From: Allium sativum
Lineage: Eukaryota > Streptophyta > Magnoliopsida > Asparagales > Amaryllidaceae
Assembly: GCA_030737875.1 (NCBI GenBank)
Contig: CM060922.1
Span: 229,008,335-229,072,334 of the forward strand
Direction of reading: 5' to 3'
Length of the DNA: 64,000 nt
The position numbers and the translations under genes were made by a program. Under the pieces are notes generated by a model. It was not told the origin of the DNA and searched no databases. It worked only from the letters and a program-made list of their open reading frames with translations. Every line of letters starts with the position of its first letter. Positions within the stretch are counted from its first letter, which is position 1. Shown here one piece after another: positions 23,539 through 34,277 of this stretch.

Positions 23539-23789
23539 TGTAACAACCCGTATTTTCAATAACCTGTTATAACATAAATTGAGGCAGAATTTAATTATAA
23601 AATGTGAATCAAGGGAAACGGGCTATGCCATTGCGTTCGTCTCGGAAAAATACGCGAAATAGAGTCCGAGTTTTCGAAAATCGGAGTCCGTATGACCCAG
23701 TTAAGGCCCATTGAAGTTTGCAGAAAATTCCTAAGTAAAAACAGATTTAAATTTTCAATTAAGAAACTAGGGTTAGGGCCAACTGGGCA

Positions 23790-23838
23790 GGCGGGAAAAA
23801 TTCCCGCCCAGGACCCCATGTCGACAGGCCTGTCGACA
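23790..23838. promoter_or_regulatory. Inverted TTCCCGCC pair and 20-bp GTCGAC palindrome in the LTR U3
   Basis: GGCGGGAA-AAA-TTCCCGCC (23790-23808) is a perfect inverted repeat whose arms match the E2F binding consensus. Eleven bases on, TGTCGACAGGCCTGTCGACA (23819-23838) is a perfect 20-bp palindrome, followed by three more GTCGAC sites to 23882. The cluster is about 200 bp upstream of the TATA box. In the 3' LTR the first palindrome is intact (31178-31196), but the second has one mismatch. A regulatory role is inferred from motif and position. Confidence 0.5.
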
Positions 23839-24020
23839 GGGGTCTTGGCATGTCGACTGCCCTGTCGACAGCCCTGTCGACAGGGGGTGCCCGGCTGTTT
23901 AGCCTGGTGCACCATTTCTGATTGGGGTTGGGTCTTGTGGCCTGTTTCTAGAGAGTTCCGGGATCTGATGGACCTAATTGAATCTAGGGTTAATCCTATG
24001 GTCCAAATCACTAGCCTAAT

Positions 24021-24029
24021 CTATAAATA
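24021..24029 (+). promoter_or_regulatory. TATA box of the nested element's 5' LTR
   Basis: CTATAAATA is a good plant TATA box, placed about 480 bp into the LTR. Transcription would start around 24050-24065. The identical box in the 3' LTR is at 31409-31417 and could drive read-out into the flanking sequence. Confidence 0.65.
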
Positions 24030-24371
24030 AGACCCTAACCTACCCTAAATCACTCATTATTCATCCTAGCAACTAAACTATGGCAAAATCAAAACTCTCA
24101 TGGCCTCCACCCTCTTCATACAATTCCTAAATTAATTCCTAAGTGATTTTCCATGCATACAAGTATATTTGGGCTTGTATGATCCTCCTTAGCTTGCATT
24201 AAGGGCTTGTTTCTCTATTGGCTTCATAAAGGAGGAGTTTTGATCAAGTTTTCTTGCATTTGGGGGTTTAATTAGTTGCATAAGGGGTTTCTTACAATTG
24301 CTATACTCATTTGAGTCCGCATAAGCATTGTAAGCCCTCTTACCTTCATTTTAGAAACTCTAAAGTTAATA

Positions 24372-25140
24372 TGTGATGCAAGTTGGGATTTATGTAAGTT
24401 TATTGAGTTATGCATGTTTATGCAAGTTTGCTAAGCCATGATTTGCAAGTTTATTGAGTTATGCATGTTTATGCAAGTTTGCTAAGCCATGATTTGCAAG
24501 TTTATTGAGTTATGCATGTTTATGCAAGTTTGCTAAGCCATGATTTGCAAGTTTATTGAGTTATGCATGTTTATGCAAGTTTGCTAAGCCATGATTTGCA
24601 AGTTTATTGAGTTATGCATGTTTATGCAAGTCCACTATGCCATGATTTGCAAGTTAAATGAGTTGTGCATGTTTATGCAAATCCACTATGCCATGATTTG
24701 CAAGTTAAATGAGTTATGCATGTTTATGCGAGTCCACTATGCCATGATTTGCAAGTTAAATGAGTTATGCATGTTCATGCAAGTTCATTATGCCAAGTTA
24801 TGCATGCATGCTTAAGCAAGTTTAAAATGACAAGTTGTGCATGTTTGACAAGTTATGCATGCTTATGTAAGTTTAGAAATGACAAGTTGTGCATGTTTGA
24901 CAAGTTATGCATGTTTATGGTAATATGCAAGTTCACTATGCTAAGTTATGCGAGTTTAACATGTTATGCATGTTTATGGTAATATGCAAGTTCACTATGC
25001 TAAGTTATGCGAGTTTAACATGTTATGCATGTTTATGGTAATATGCAAGTTCACTATGCTAAGTTATGCGAGTTTAACATGTTATGCATGTTTATGGTAA
25101 TATGCAAGTTCACTATGCTAAGTTGTACAAGTCTAACATG
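24372..25140 (+). repeat. Minisatellite block in the LTR (51-bp and 59-bp units)
   Basis: Four 51-bp units (TGCAAGTTTGCTAAGCCATG... start at 24421 and repeat every 51 bp) are followed by related variants with CCACTATGCC to about 24790. A transition and about four 59-bp units built on TATGCAAGTTCACTATGC come next (about 24925-25140). All share TTATGCATGTTTATG. The 3' LTR has one more 51-bp unit. Confidence 0.88.
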
Positions 25141-25281
25141 TTATGCATGATTGTTGTGCAAGCTTATCATGTATGTTGTTCCAAGTTCCCTCTTCCTATC
25201 CTTTATGCGTTATTACGAATATGTAAGCGATAGAATGACGTTGGGGGTTTGGGTAAACTTAAAATACATGAAAATATAAGA

Positions 25282-25347
25282 TTGGGAATTTACCTATTAA
25301 GTTAGGTCTACCCCTTGGGAATTTACCTATTAAGTTAGGTCTACCCA
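25282..25347 (+). repeat. 33-bp direct duplication in the LTR
   Basis: TTGGGAATTTACCTATTAAG and the rest of the 33-bp unit occur twice back to back (25282 and 25315). The 3' LTR has the same pair near 32722-32788. Confidence 0.88.
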
Positions 25348-26838
25348 AGCATTTGTTGACTTGTAATTATGTTTTGAAATAAAGTGGACATGACACTTAG
25401 AAAACATAAGTGTGGCCAACTCGAGGTTGGGTTGAGTTTGTAGCGTAATTCTACCCGGAACCGACCGGCTTAACTAGTGGCTACAAACAATAGGACCCAA
25501 TGTGAGAAGTTGGTCATGTGGTGCCAAAACCCGAGGTTAGACTAAGTTGTGGTGTAAACCTACCCGGACCTGCCCGACCTAACTAGTAACCACAACAAGG
25601 TCTAATGTGGGAGGTTAAGGTGCATTAAATTAATTAATGCCTCATGATTAGGGTTAAGTCAGGGTCCACTAATACTTAACCAATTTGGGGATTCGAGGGA
25701 TTGAAATGGGGTTGAGTGGTGAACTGTGGGTTACACTTAACTAGTTTAATCCAGGATTAGTGAAGGGTTAATCACCCTTAACCCTCTTAGGAAACCCTAG
25801 CAACGTGGTCTGTTCTAACAGTAATCCCAGTTTGGTATCATTCACAACCCTAGAAGCTAGGCTAGGGCGGGGCACGATTACTGGAAGATGTAAGCGACCA
25901 AAAGGCGATGGCTGAGTGGTACAGCGGTGCGGGTCCAGGCGGGCTACGGACGTGCACGTAGTCCGGTGTTGGACAAACTCGAGGCACGGGTACCAGTAGG
26001 TTAGGGCTGTGCATTATTGCTTAAGTGTCCGGGGTTGACACCCGTGGGCTTGATACACCCCAAAGGTGGACCCAGCACAGGCTAACTACAACCATATGTG
26101 GGCCATATGGACACCAACACTTGACGTGTTAGGTTTATAGGGAGCCGATCGACTAGACCGTTGGGCTGGACCTTATATTAAGGTCACTTCATGTTATTGG
26201 GCCAAAGTTTGGGCTAAGGGATCAATACCTGTTATGTTGGTTTGCTAGTACACCGTGGTGCAAAACTTAACCTTGTTTATGCGATGACACCTCTATCTAT
26301 CTTGTAGTTAATTTACCATGCCAGTATGTTGTTATCTATGATCATCTCAGTTTCCATCATGATGTTAACTTTATTAGTTTATAGACTGATCGTAGCAGGG
26401 CTTACTCAGTCTTTTTGACTGACCTGTTTTCTTTCGCCTCTTTTCTTCCGTTTCCCCCCCAGGTTCTCAGGGAGGGAATACTGGAGCCTAGCTTGGATTT
26501 TAGCTGCTTCCTTGGATAGCTCAAGTATGCTTTGGACTTGAGCCGCTATGGTTTATCACTCTTATTTGGGGATAGTACTTATGTATTTCAGTTTATCAGA
26601 TGATGTATTTATCTAGACTTGCAATTTTGGGAAATTGACATTTTGATGTACCAGACTTGTGTTTTGAAATGGATTAAAAATCTTCCGATGTTTTATCTAC
26701 TTACTCTGTTTATTTACATATATATATGTCATGTCCTGCCTTGCTATATCATTATGCATGTTTACCTTGTTTTAAAACGCCCCACCAAAGTCGGAGTTGC
26801 TTGCAAGAGCCACCCTGGCGGAGGTGGGGTGTTACATT

Positions 26839-26851
26839 TGGTATCAGAGCC
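26839..26851 (+). other. Primer binding site of the nested element
   Basis: TGGTATCAGAGCC matches the initiator tRNA-Met site and lies two bases after the LTR end (TGTTACA, 26836). Confidence 0.93.
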
Positions 26852-27035
26852 AGGTTTACGAGAAGGGATAAAAAAAAGGTTTTTAAAACTTTTGAAAAAC
26901 TATTTTCAAAACCAAGTATAAAGTATTTTCCAAAGAAAAGTCTAGTTTATTTTAAAGGCTATTCCCCCAAAAAGCCATTAGCAAAGTTCCTTCGTTTTTC
27001 TCCACTCTGAATCTATCTTTTTCTTCGTTTCCAGT

Positions 27036-28025
27036 ATGGCCGACAACTTTGCCATCCCGGAGGGAGTACACGTACCTGTTTGGTATAGGAGACTTTTTGA
27101 GGCTAGGGCGACCGAAGCCCGCCCCGCAAATATTACTCCTCCTCCGGTGGTTGGTGTTCCTCTTCCTCCTTCCCCTCAGCATCCTCAAACTGACTTCGCA
27201 GAGATTTGCCAAGATTTTAAGGCGATGGGTTGCAAGAATTTCTTTGGAACCGAGACTTTTGTAGAGGCAAGGAATTGGTTGAAAGAGACCGAAGATCTTT
27301 TAACCACCTTTGATATAGGTGACCGCAGGAAGGTTTTATTGGCAGTAGGGTTGCTAAAGGAAGAAGTTGCACGTTGGTGGGTAGTCACCACCGCTACTAG
27401 GCCAATAGAGACTTGGGATGACTTTAGAGGAAGGTTTGGACTGAGGTTCTTATCACTGAAGCAAGGGGACATGACTATTAGGGAATACATAGATAAGTTT
27501 AATCAACTGGCTCGGGTCGATTTAGACTTGGTTAATACAGCTCAGAAGAAGGCCCTACACTTTGCTCTAGGATTAAACGAGCCATTACATGGTTTGGCCA
27601 TGTCTCATATACCCTTGGGGGCGACTTTCGAGAATTTGGTGAATTTGGCCCTACTTCAAGAAGAAGATAACAATGACAAGAAAGAGGTCAAGGCGAGTGA
27701 GTCTCAAGGCAAGAGAGTAAATTCCGGGAAACGGGGCAAGAATAACCACAACCACAAGAACAAGCCAAGAGGGAATAGGAAATGCAACTTCTGTGATGAA
27801 GTTGGACATGTAGCCAGGGAATGTAGGAAGAAAAAGAGAAAGCGGGGCGAATGCTTTCATTGTGGTGAGTTTGGACATCTCAACAAGGATTGCCCGAGGA
27901 AACAAGGGCAAGGTCAGACTCAGTATGCAGGACTATCTGGAGGGCGAGTTCATCCCCTCAACACCGTTCTTCCAGCTCATGATAGAGGTGGCATTTCTGT
28001 TGAAAGTCTTGTTTACATTTTCTGA
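27036..28025 (+). CDS. Gag of the nested gypsy element
   Basis: A 329-residue open frame begins MADNFAIPEGVHVPVWYRRL about 185 bp after the primer site. The gag core is seen in FKAMGCKNFFGTETFVEA, ARWWVVTTATRPIETWDDF and LSLKQGDMTIREYIDKFNQL. Two CCHC knuckles follow: CNFCDEVGHVAREC and CFHCGEFGHLNKDC. The basic linker between core and knuckles is rich in Lys, Asn and His. The C-terminal 30 residues or so are out of frame relative to the protease remnant downstream, so gag can be read but gag-pol cannot. It is the only intact-looking protein of the element. Confidence 0.85.
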   Translation: MADNFAIPEGVHVPVWYRRLFEARATEARPANITPPPVVGVPLPPSPQHPQTDFAEICQDFKAMGCKNFFGTETFVEARNWLKETEDLLTTFDIGDRRKVLLAVGLLKEEVARWWVVTTATRPIETWDDFRGRFGLRFLSLKQGDMTIREYIDKFNQLARVDLDLVNTAQKKALHFALGLNEPLHGLAMSHIPLGATFENLVNLALLQEEDNNDKKEVKASESQGKRVNSGKRGKNNHNHKNKPRGNRKCNFCDEVGHVARECRKKKRKRGECFHCGEFGHLNKDCPRKQGQGQTQYAGLSGGRVHPLNTVLPAHDRGGISVESLVYIF

Positions 28026-28510
28026 TTTTCCCTGTTCGTACTCTATTTGATTCTGGCACATCGCATAGTTTTATTTCATCTGATCTAGTTGAAAGTTTGC
28101 ACCTAAGTACTAGTCTAGTTGATGATCCCGTATGTGTTTCAAATCCAATTGGGGGTTCTGCCCGTTGGTCTGTGGTCTGAGTGGATTTGAAAATTTCTAT
28201 CTTGAGTATAGAATCCTCGTGGGATGTTTATATTCTCGGTTTCGGGGAATATGGGTTGGTTTTGGGCATGGAATGGTTGTCCTGTTTTGGAGCCATTCTT
28301 GGTTTTTGAATATAGGGTTGTGAGGCTAATGACTCGCCTCGGTAATACCCTAGAAATTTCTAGCAACCCTATGGGTCCCGTCATGTTATGTTATCTTGAA
28401 TCCCTCAACTCGTCTATCGATAGCTTGCAATCTGTGAGGGTGGTCCGAGAATATCCTGATATCTTGGGGGAAGTGAAGGGGTTACCCTTAGACGTGGGAT
28501 AGATTTCCGC
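28026..28510 (+). pseudogene. Protease remnant of the nested element
   Basis: One frame reads RTLFDSGTSHSFISSDLVES around 28038-28100, an aspartic protease active site (DSGTS). It is in a different frame from gag, so a frameshift lies near 27950-28030. The remainder up to 28510 has short protease/linker-like pieces in several frames, with stops. Confidence 0.8.
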
Positions 28511-28539
28511 ATTATCTGGTTGGTAATACCAAGCCAGTT

Positions 28540-29250
28540 TCGTGGCCGGTTAGGCACATGACCTCACGAGATGAGAGTTAAGAAAGCAAGTCAAGGAGTT
28601 GCTTGAGAAGAACTTCCTGAGACGAAGCATTTTCGAGTAGGGTGCTCCAGTAGTATTCGTTACCAATGGGGACGGTTTGCTTCGCTTATGTGTTGGTTAT
28701 CGTGAGAAGAATAGACAAACGTTACCAAGGATCGATGATTTGTTTGATCAGCTTGTGGGAGCATCTATTTTCTTTTGATCTAGCTACCGGATTCCATCAG
28801 CTTAGGATGGCTGAGGATGGAATTGACAAGACTGCGTTTAGGACTCTAGATGGATTTTTAGAATGGCTAGTCATGCTATTTGGTTTGACTAATGCACCCG
28901 CATATTACGTGAACTTGATGGGTAGGGTGTTTGGGGAGTCCTTGAACAAGTTTGTCGTGGTCGTCGTAGACGATATTTTGATCTCCTCAAAAGAACGAGG
29001 AAGAGCATGCTATACATCTCAAGGAGGAGATGGATACGCTTAGAGCCACCAGTTGAAGGTCAAGTTCTCCGAATGTCACTTTGGAGGAAAGAAGTTGGAT
29101 TTCTTGGGCACATAGTTCTTAAGTAAGGCTTAGCGGTGGATTCCGCTAAAGTGGTTGCGGTTTAAGACCGGAAAACTCTGAGGAGGGCAATTGAAGTAAG
29201 AAGCTTTCTCCGTTTGGCTAGTTAGTTAGCATTCCCGGAGCTTGGACTTA
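28540..29250 (+). pseudogene. Reverse transcriptase remnant of the nested element
   Basis: The open part (28666-29043) holds [31 protein letters not shown] and the catalytic VVDDILISS. Regions before and after (to about 29250) contain recognisable RT pieces in other frames. Many small indels break the domain. Confidence 0.88.
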
Positions 29251-29860
29251 CTCTTCTGGATCAAGAAGGGGGTTTCACAGGAAGAAGACCCGCGGTTGGT
29301 CAAGAACATGGACCAGTCGATTCGAGGCGAGATGTTAAGTCACCTCACTAGATATACTATAGATGACAAGGGATGACTAAGGCGCGATGAGAGATTATGT
29401 GTTCCTCGAGTGAAAGACTTAGTAAAGAAGGTTCTTGAAGATGCGCATCACTCGAGGAGGTGGCCGAGTTGGTCTTAGGATGCATGTTGTGCCACCAGGC
29501 TAAGGCCAAGTCATAGAAGCCCAGTGGGCCATTTTCTCTATTGTAGGTTCCGCAAGGGAAGTGTGGAAACATCTCGATAGATTATGTGGGTGGACTACCT
29601 AGATCAAAGAAAGGGAATACAAGTATGTGGGTCATAATAGATAGACTCACGAAGAGTGCTCATTTCAGTCCGGTGAAGAGCGAGAGGACTGCGTCATGGT
29701 TAGCAACGGTTTACCCTGAAGAAGTTGGCCAGTTTTGAAATAACCTACAAGAAGCCATGGGTAGGCGACTGAATCTAGGTACGGCCTATAGGCGGATGGT
29801 TCATGTCGATTAAGCCTGAGTTATCACGTTTATAAGGGCAATTGGCAACGGGGATTGGTA
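29251..29860 (+). pseudogene. RNase H/integrase remnant of the nested element, with deletions
   Basis: Frames around 29575-29710 read SIDYVGGLPRSKKGNTSMWV and IIDRLTKSAHFSPVKSERT, the start of the integrase core. A later piece (about 29750-29800) resembles the GRRLNLGTAY block before the catalytic Glu. Most of RNase H and the zinc finger is missing or unreadable. The spacing is shorter than in an intact integrase, so deletions have occurred. Confidence 0.78.
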
Positions 29861-30926
29861 TTTTCAAAGAAAAGTTCTGCTGCGCGGAATACCTTATAGT
29901 AAGCAGACGAGATCCAGGATTCCCTAGTGAATTTTGGAGAACTTGCATGAAATCATGAGGTTATAGTATGTTTAAGCCAAGTATACAGAAGGAAGAATAA
30001 GTGGAAAAGAAAGACGAGAGGCGATAATGAAATGAGTTCCAACTCGAATTTGGGAAATAGGAGTTAGGGAGCCAAGGAATCATGAAGTGAAAGATAGTCA
30101 AAGCACAGTGGAGTTAAGCTCAAGGAAACGTGACTAAGAAGAGTGAAGACTAGATACGCGCATCATATCTCTTTTTAAGAGTGCATCCTTGATCCTTGTT
30201 TTCCTGTGGAGCTTGCTTGCAAGTTATCTTTTGTATATATCCTCTCGGTCCCATTCTCGACCTTATTTCTGTTGTAAACTCCATAAGGGGGTTGAGACTC
30301 ATCGGTTAGTACTATATGTCGGAGTTTGAATGGATTTCTTGTAATCCAAAAAGGAGTTTATCTTGCTAAGATCTCTTTTTAGCATATTTCTCTGTCCATG
30401 TTTATCTAGTTTATCGTGTTTATCTTGTCAGGAGAACCTTAGGTAGAAACCCTTTGGTTGAAACATGTGTTTGAAACATGTTATGCTTGATGGTTGCAAG
30501 TGGTTGCAAGTGTTTGCAAGTGGTTGCTCGTGGATGCATTATACACGATTAGGCACTAGATCGGCTCGCACACTCCTCATATTGCATATGCATGAGTGTT
30601 TATGCTTATTCATGGATGGAAATTGTGTGTTATCACATGGATGTTGCATATGGGTGTATGTTATGTGCACACATATAGATGATATATATTATGTTAGGAA
30701 TTGCATGCATATGGATTCATTTCACTAACATAATTCGCATTGATGATATTTGCATTAGATAAGTACATATACACACACCTCTGCATATGTTCATCCAGCA
30801 TTTAGAATCTTGTAAGGACAATGGTTGCTCGTGGGTGATGTTTTGAGTAGATGGATGATTGGATGGTAGGATACGTTCTTCCTAACCTAAAGATTTCGGG
30901 GACGAAATCCTTTAAGGAGGGGAGAA
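29861..30926 (+). other. 3' untranslated region and polypurine tract of the nested element
   Basis: Non-coding sequence after the integrase remnant; possible chromodomain-region debris near 29950-30170 is too eroded to call. A short GGTTGCAAGT repeat is at 30493-30530. The polypurine tract AAGGAGGGGAGAA (30914-30926) lies directly before the 3' LTR. Confidence 0.7.
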
Positions 30927-33900
30927 TGTAACAACCCGTATTTTCAATAACCTGTTATAACATAAATTGAGGCAGAATTTAATTATAAAATGTGAATCAA
31001 GGGAAACGGGCTATGCCATTGCGTTCGTCTCGGAAAAATACGCGAAATAGAGTCCGAGTTTTCGAAAATCGGAGTCCGTATGACCCAGTTAAGGCCCATT
31101 GAAGTTTGCAGAAAATTCCTAAGTAAAAACAGATTTAAATTTTCAATTAAGAAACTAGGGTTAGGGCCAACTGGGCAGGCGGGAAAAATTCCCGCCCAGG
31201 ACCCCATGTCGACAGGCCTATCGACAGGGGTCTTGGCATGTCGACTGCCCTGTCGACAGCCCTGTCGACAGGGGGTGCCCGGCTGTTTAGCCTGGTGCAC
31301 CATTTCTGATTGGGGTTGGGTCTTGTGGCCTGTTTCTAGAGAGTTCCGGGATCTGATGGACCTAATTGAATCTAGGGTTAATCCTATGGTCCAAATCACT
31401 AGCCTAATCTATAAATAAGACCCTAACCTACCCTAAATCACTCATTATTCATCCTAGCAACTAAACTATGGCAAAATCAAAACTCTCATGGCCTCCACCC
31501 TCTTCATACAATTCCTAAATTAATTCCTAAGTGATTTTCCATGCATACAAGTATATTTGGGCTTGTATGATCCTCCTTAGCTTGCATTAAGGGCTTGTTT
31601 CTCTATTGGCTTCATAAAGGAGGAGTTTTGATCAAGTTTTCTTGCATTTGGGGGTTTAATTAGTTGCATAAGGGGTTTCTTACAATTGTTATACTCATTT
31701 GAGTCCGCATAAGCATTGTAAGCCCTCTTACCTTCATTTTAGAAACTCTAAAGTTAATATGTGATGCAAGTTGGGATTTATGTAAGTTTATTGAGTTATG
31801 CATGTTTATGCAAGTTTGCTAAGCCATGATTTGCAAGTTTATTGAGTTATGCATGTTTATGCAAGTTTGCTAAGCCATGATTTGCAAGTTTATTGAGTTA
31901 TGCATGTTTATGCAAGTTTGCTAAGCCATGATTTGCAAGTTTATTGAGTTATGCATGTTTATGCAAGTTTGCTAAGCCATGATTTGCAAGTTTATTGAGT
32001 TATGCATGTTTATGCAAGTTTACTAAGCCATGATTTGCAAGTTTATTGAGTTATGCATGTTTATGCAAGTCCACTATGCCATGATTTGCAAGTTAAATGA
32101 GTTGTGCATGTTTATGCAAGTCCACTATGCCATGATTTGCAAGTTAAATGAGTTATGCATGTTTATGCGAGTCCACTATGCCATGATTTGCAAGTTAAAT
32201 GAGTTATGCATGTTCATGCAAGTTCATTATGCCAAGTTATGCATGCATGCTTAAGCAAGTTTAAAATGACAAGTTGTGCATGTTTGACAAGTTATGCATG
32301 CTTATGTAAGTTTAGAAATGACAAGTTGTGCATGTTTGACAAGTTATGCATGTTTATGGTAATATGCAAGTTCACTATGCTAAGTTATGCGAGTTTAACA
32401 TGTTATGCATGTTTATGGTAATATGCAAGTTCACTATGCTAAGTTATGCGAGTTTAACATGTTATGCATGTTTATGGTAATATGCAAGTTCACTATGCTA
32501 AGTTATGCGAGTTTAACATGTTATGCATGTTTATGGTAATAGGCAAGTTCACTATGCTAAGTTGTACAAGTCTAACATGTTATGCATGATTGTTGTGCAA
32601 GCTTATCATGTATGTTGTGCCAAGTTCCCTCTTCCTATCCTTTATGCGTTATTACGAATATGTAAGCGATAGAATGACGTTGGGGGTTTGGGTAAACTTA
32701 AAATACATGAAAATATAAGATTGGGAATTTACCTATTAAGTTAGGTCTACCCCTTGGGAATTTACCTATTAAGTTAGGTCTACCCAAGCATTTGTTGACT
32801 TGTAATTATGTTTTGAAATAAAGTGGACATGACACTTAGAAAACATAAGTGTGGCCAACTCGAGGTTGGGTTGAGTTTGTAGCGTAATTCTACCCGGAAC
32901 CGACCGGCTTAACTAGTGGCTACAAACAATAGGACCCAATGTGAGAAGTTGGTCATGTGGTGCCAAAACCCGAGGTTAGACTAAGTTGTGGTGTAAACCT
33001 ACCCGGACCCGCCCGGCCTAACTAGTAACCACAACAAGGTCTAATGTGGGAGGTTAAGGTGCATTAAATTAATTAATGCCTCATGATTAGGGTTAAGTCA
33101 GGGTCCACTAATACTTAACCAATTTGGGGATTCGAGGGATTGAAATGGGGTTGAGTGGTGAACTGTGGGTTACACTTAACTAGTTTAATCCAGGATTAGT
33201 GAAGGGTTAATCACCCTTAACCCTCTTAGGAAACCCTAGCAACGTGGTCTGTTCTAACAGTAATCCCAGTTTGGTATCATTCACAACCCTAGAAGCTAGG
33301 CTAGGGCGGGGCACGATTACTGGAAGATGTAAGCGACCAAAAGGCGATGGCTGAGTGGTACAGCGGTGCGGGTCCAGGCGGGCTACGGACGTGCACGTAG
33401 TCCGGTGTTGGACAAACTCGAGGCACGGGTACCAGTAGGTTAGGGCTGTGCATTATTGCTTAAGTGTCCGGGGTTGACACCCGAGGGCTTGATACACCCC
33501 AAAGGTGGACCCAGCATAGGCTAACTACAACCATATGTGGGCCATATGGACACCAACACTTGACGTGTTAGGTTTATAGGGAGCCGATCGACTAGACCGT
33601 TGGGCTGGACCTTATATTAAGGTCACTTCATGTTATTGGGCCAAAGTTTGGGCTGAGGGATCAATACCTGTTATGTTGGTTTGCTAGTACACCGTGGTGC
33701 AAAACTTAACCTTGTTTATGCGATGACACCTCTATCTATCTTGTAGTTAATTTACCATGCCAGTATGTTGTTATCTATGATCATCTCAGTTTCCATCATG
33801 ATGTTAACTTTATTAGTTTATAGACTGATCGTAGCAGGGCTTACTCAGTCTTTTTGACTGACCTGTTTTCTTTCGCCTCTTTTCTTCCGTTCCCCCCCCC

Positions 33901-34277
33901 CAGGTTCTCAGGGAGGGAATACTGGAGCCTAGCTTGGATTTTAGCTGCTTCCTTGGATAGCTCAAGTATGCTTTGGACTTGAGCCGCTATGGTTTATCAC
34001 TCTTATTTGGGGATAGTACTTATGTATTTCAGTTTATCAGATGATGTATTTATCTAGACTTGCAATTTTGGGAAATTGACATTTTGATGTACCAGACTTG
34101 TGTTTTGAAATGGATTAAAAATCTTCTGCTGTTTTATCTACTTACTCTGTTTATTTACATATATATATGTCATGTCCTGCCTTGCTATATCATTATGCAT
34201 GTTTACCTTGTTTTAAAACGCCCCACCAAAGTCGGAGTTGCTTGCAAAAGCCACCCTGGCGGAGGTGGGGTGTTACA
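30927..34277 (+). repeat. 3' LTR of the nested gypsy element, 3,351 bp
   Basis: It is collinear with 23539-26836. It carries five 51-bp units instead of four, which explains nearly all of the 53-bp length difference, plus about a dozen single-base changes. One of them (CCTATCGACA for CCTGTCGACA at about 31218) breaks the second palindrome. It ends at 34277, where the outer LTR resumes with AATTTATACATCGC. Confidence 0.93.

Larger units (their letters stand above)
23539..26836 (+). repeat. 5' LTR of the nested gypsy element, 3,298 bp
   Basis: It is nearly identical to 30927-34277. Parts in order: an inverted E2F-like motif pair and GTCGAC cluster (23790-23885), a TATA box (24021), tandem repeats of 51 bp and 59 bp (about 24372-25140), a 33-bp duplication (25282-25347), and a C-run near 26453. 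The LTR ends three bases before the primer binding site region. There are no protein genes. The long open frames on both strands around 23600-24030 are not supported by any motif. Confidence 0.93.
23539..34277 (+). mobile_element. Nested Ty3/gypsy element with 3.3-kb LTRs and ruined pol
   Basis: LTRs at 23539-26836 and 30927-34277 start TGTAACAACCCG and end GGGGTGTTACA. An initiator tRNA-Met primer site follows the first, and a polypurine tract precedes the second. The element lies inside the outer chromovirus 5' LTR in opposite orientation. Gag is mostly open, but protease, RT and integrase survive only as short motifs in shifting frames with internal gaps. The LTRs differ at about a dozen positions plus one 51-bp repeat unit. 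The flanks do not show a clean 5-bp duplication (TATAA left, AATTT right; only AA is shared at the join). Confidence 0.93.

Noticed and set aside
23595..24030. Long overlapping open frames on both strands in the nested element's LTR (138 aa on minus, 112 aa on plus), repeated at 30983-31418
   Set aside because: They lie in the LTR promoter region, overlap palindromes, match no family I recognise and are explained by GC-rich repeats.
24591..24982. Repetitive frames with MICK..ELCMFMQVHYA-type repeats, also at 32030-32421
   Set aside because: They are translations of the 51-bp minisatellite units, not genes.
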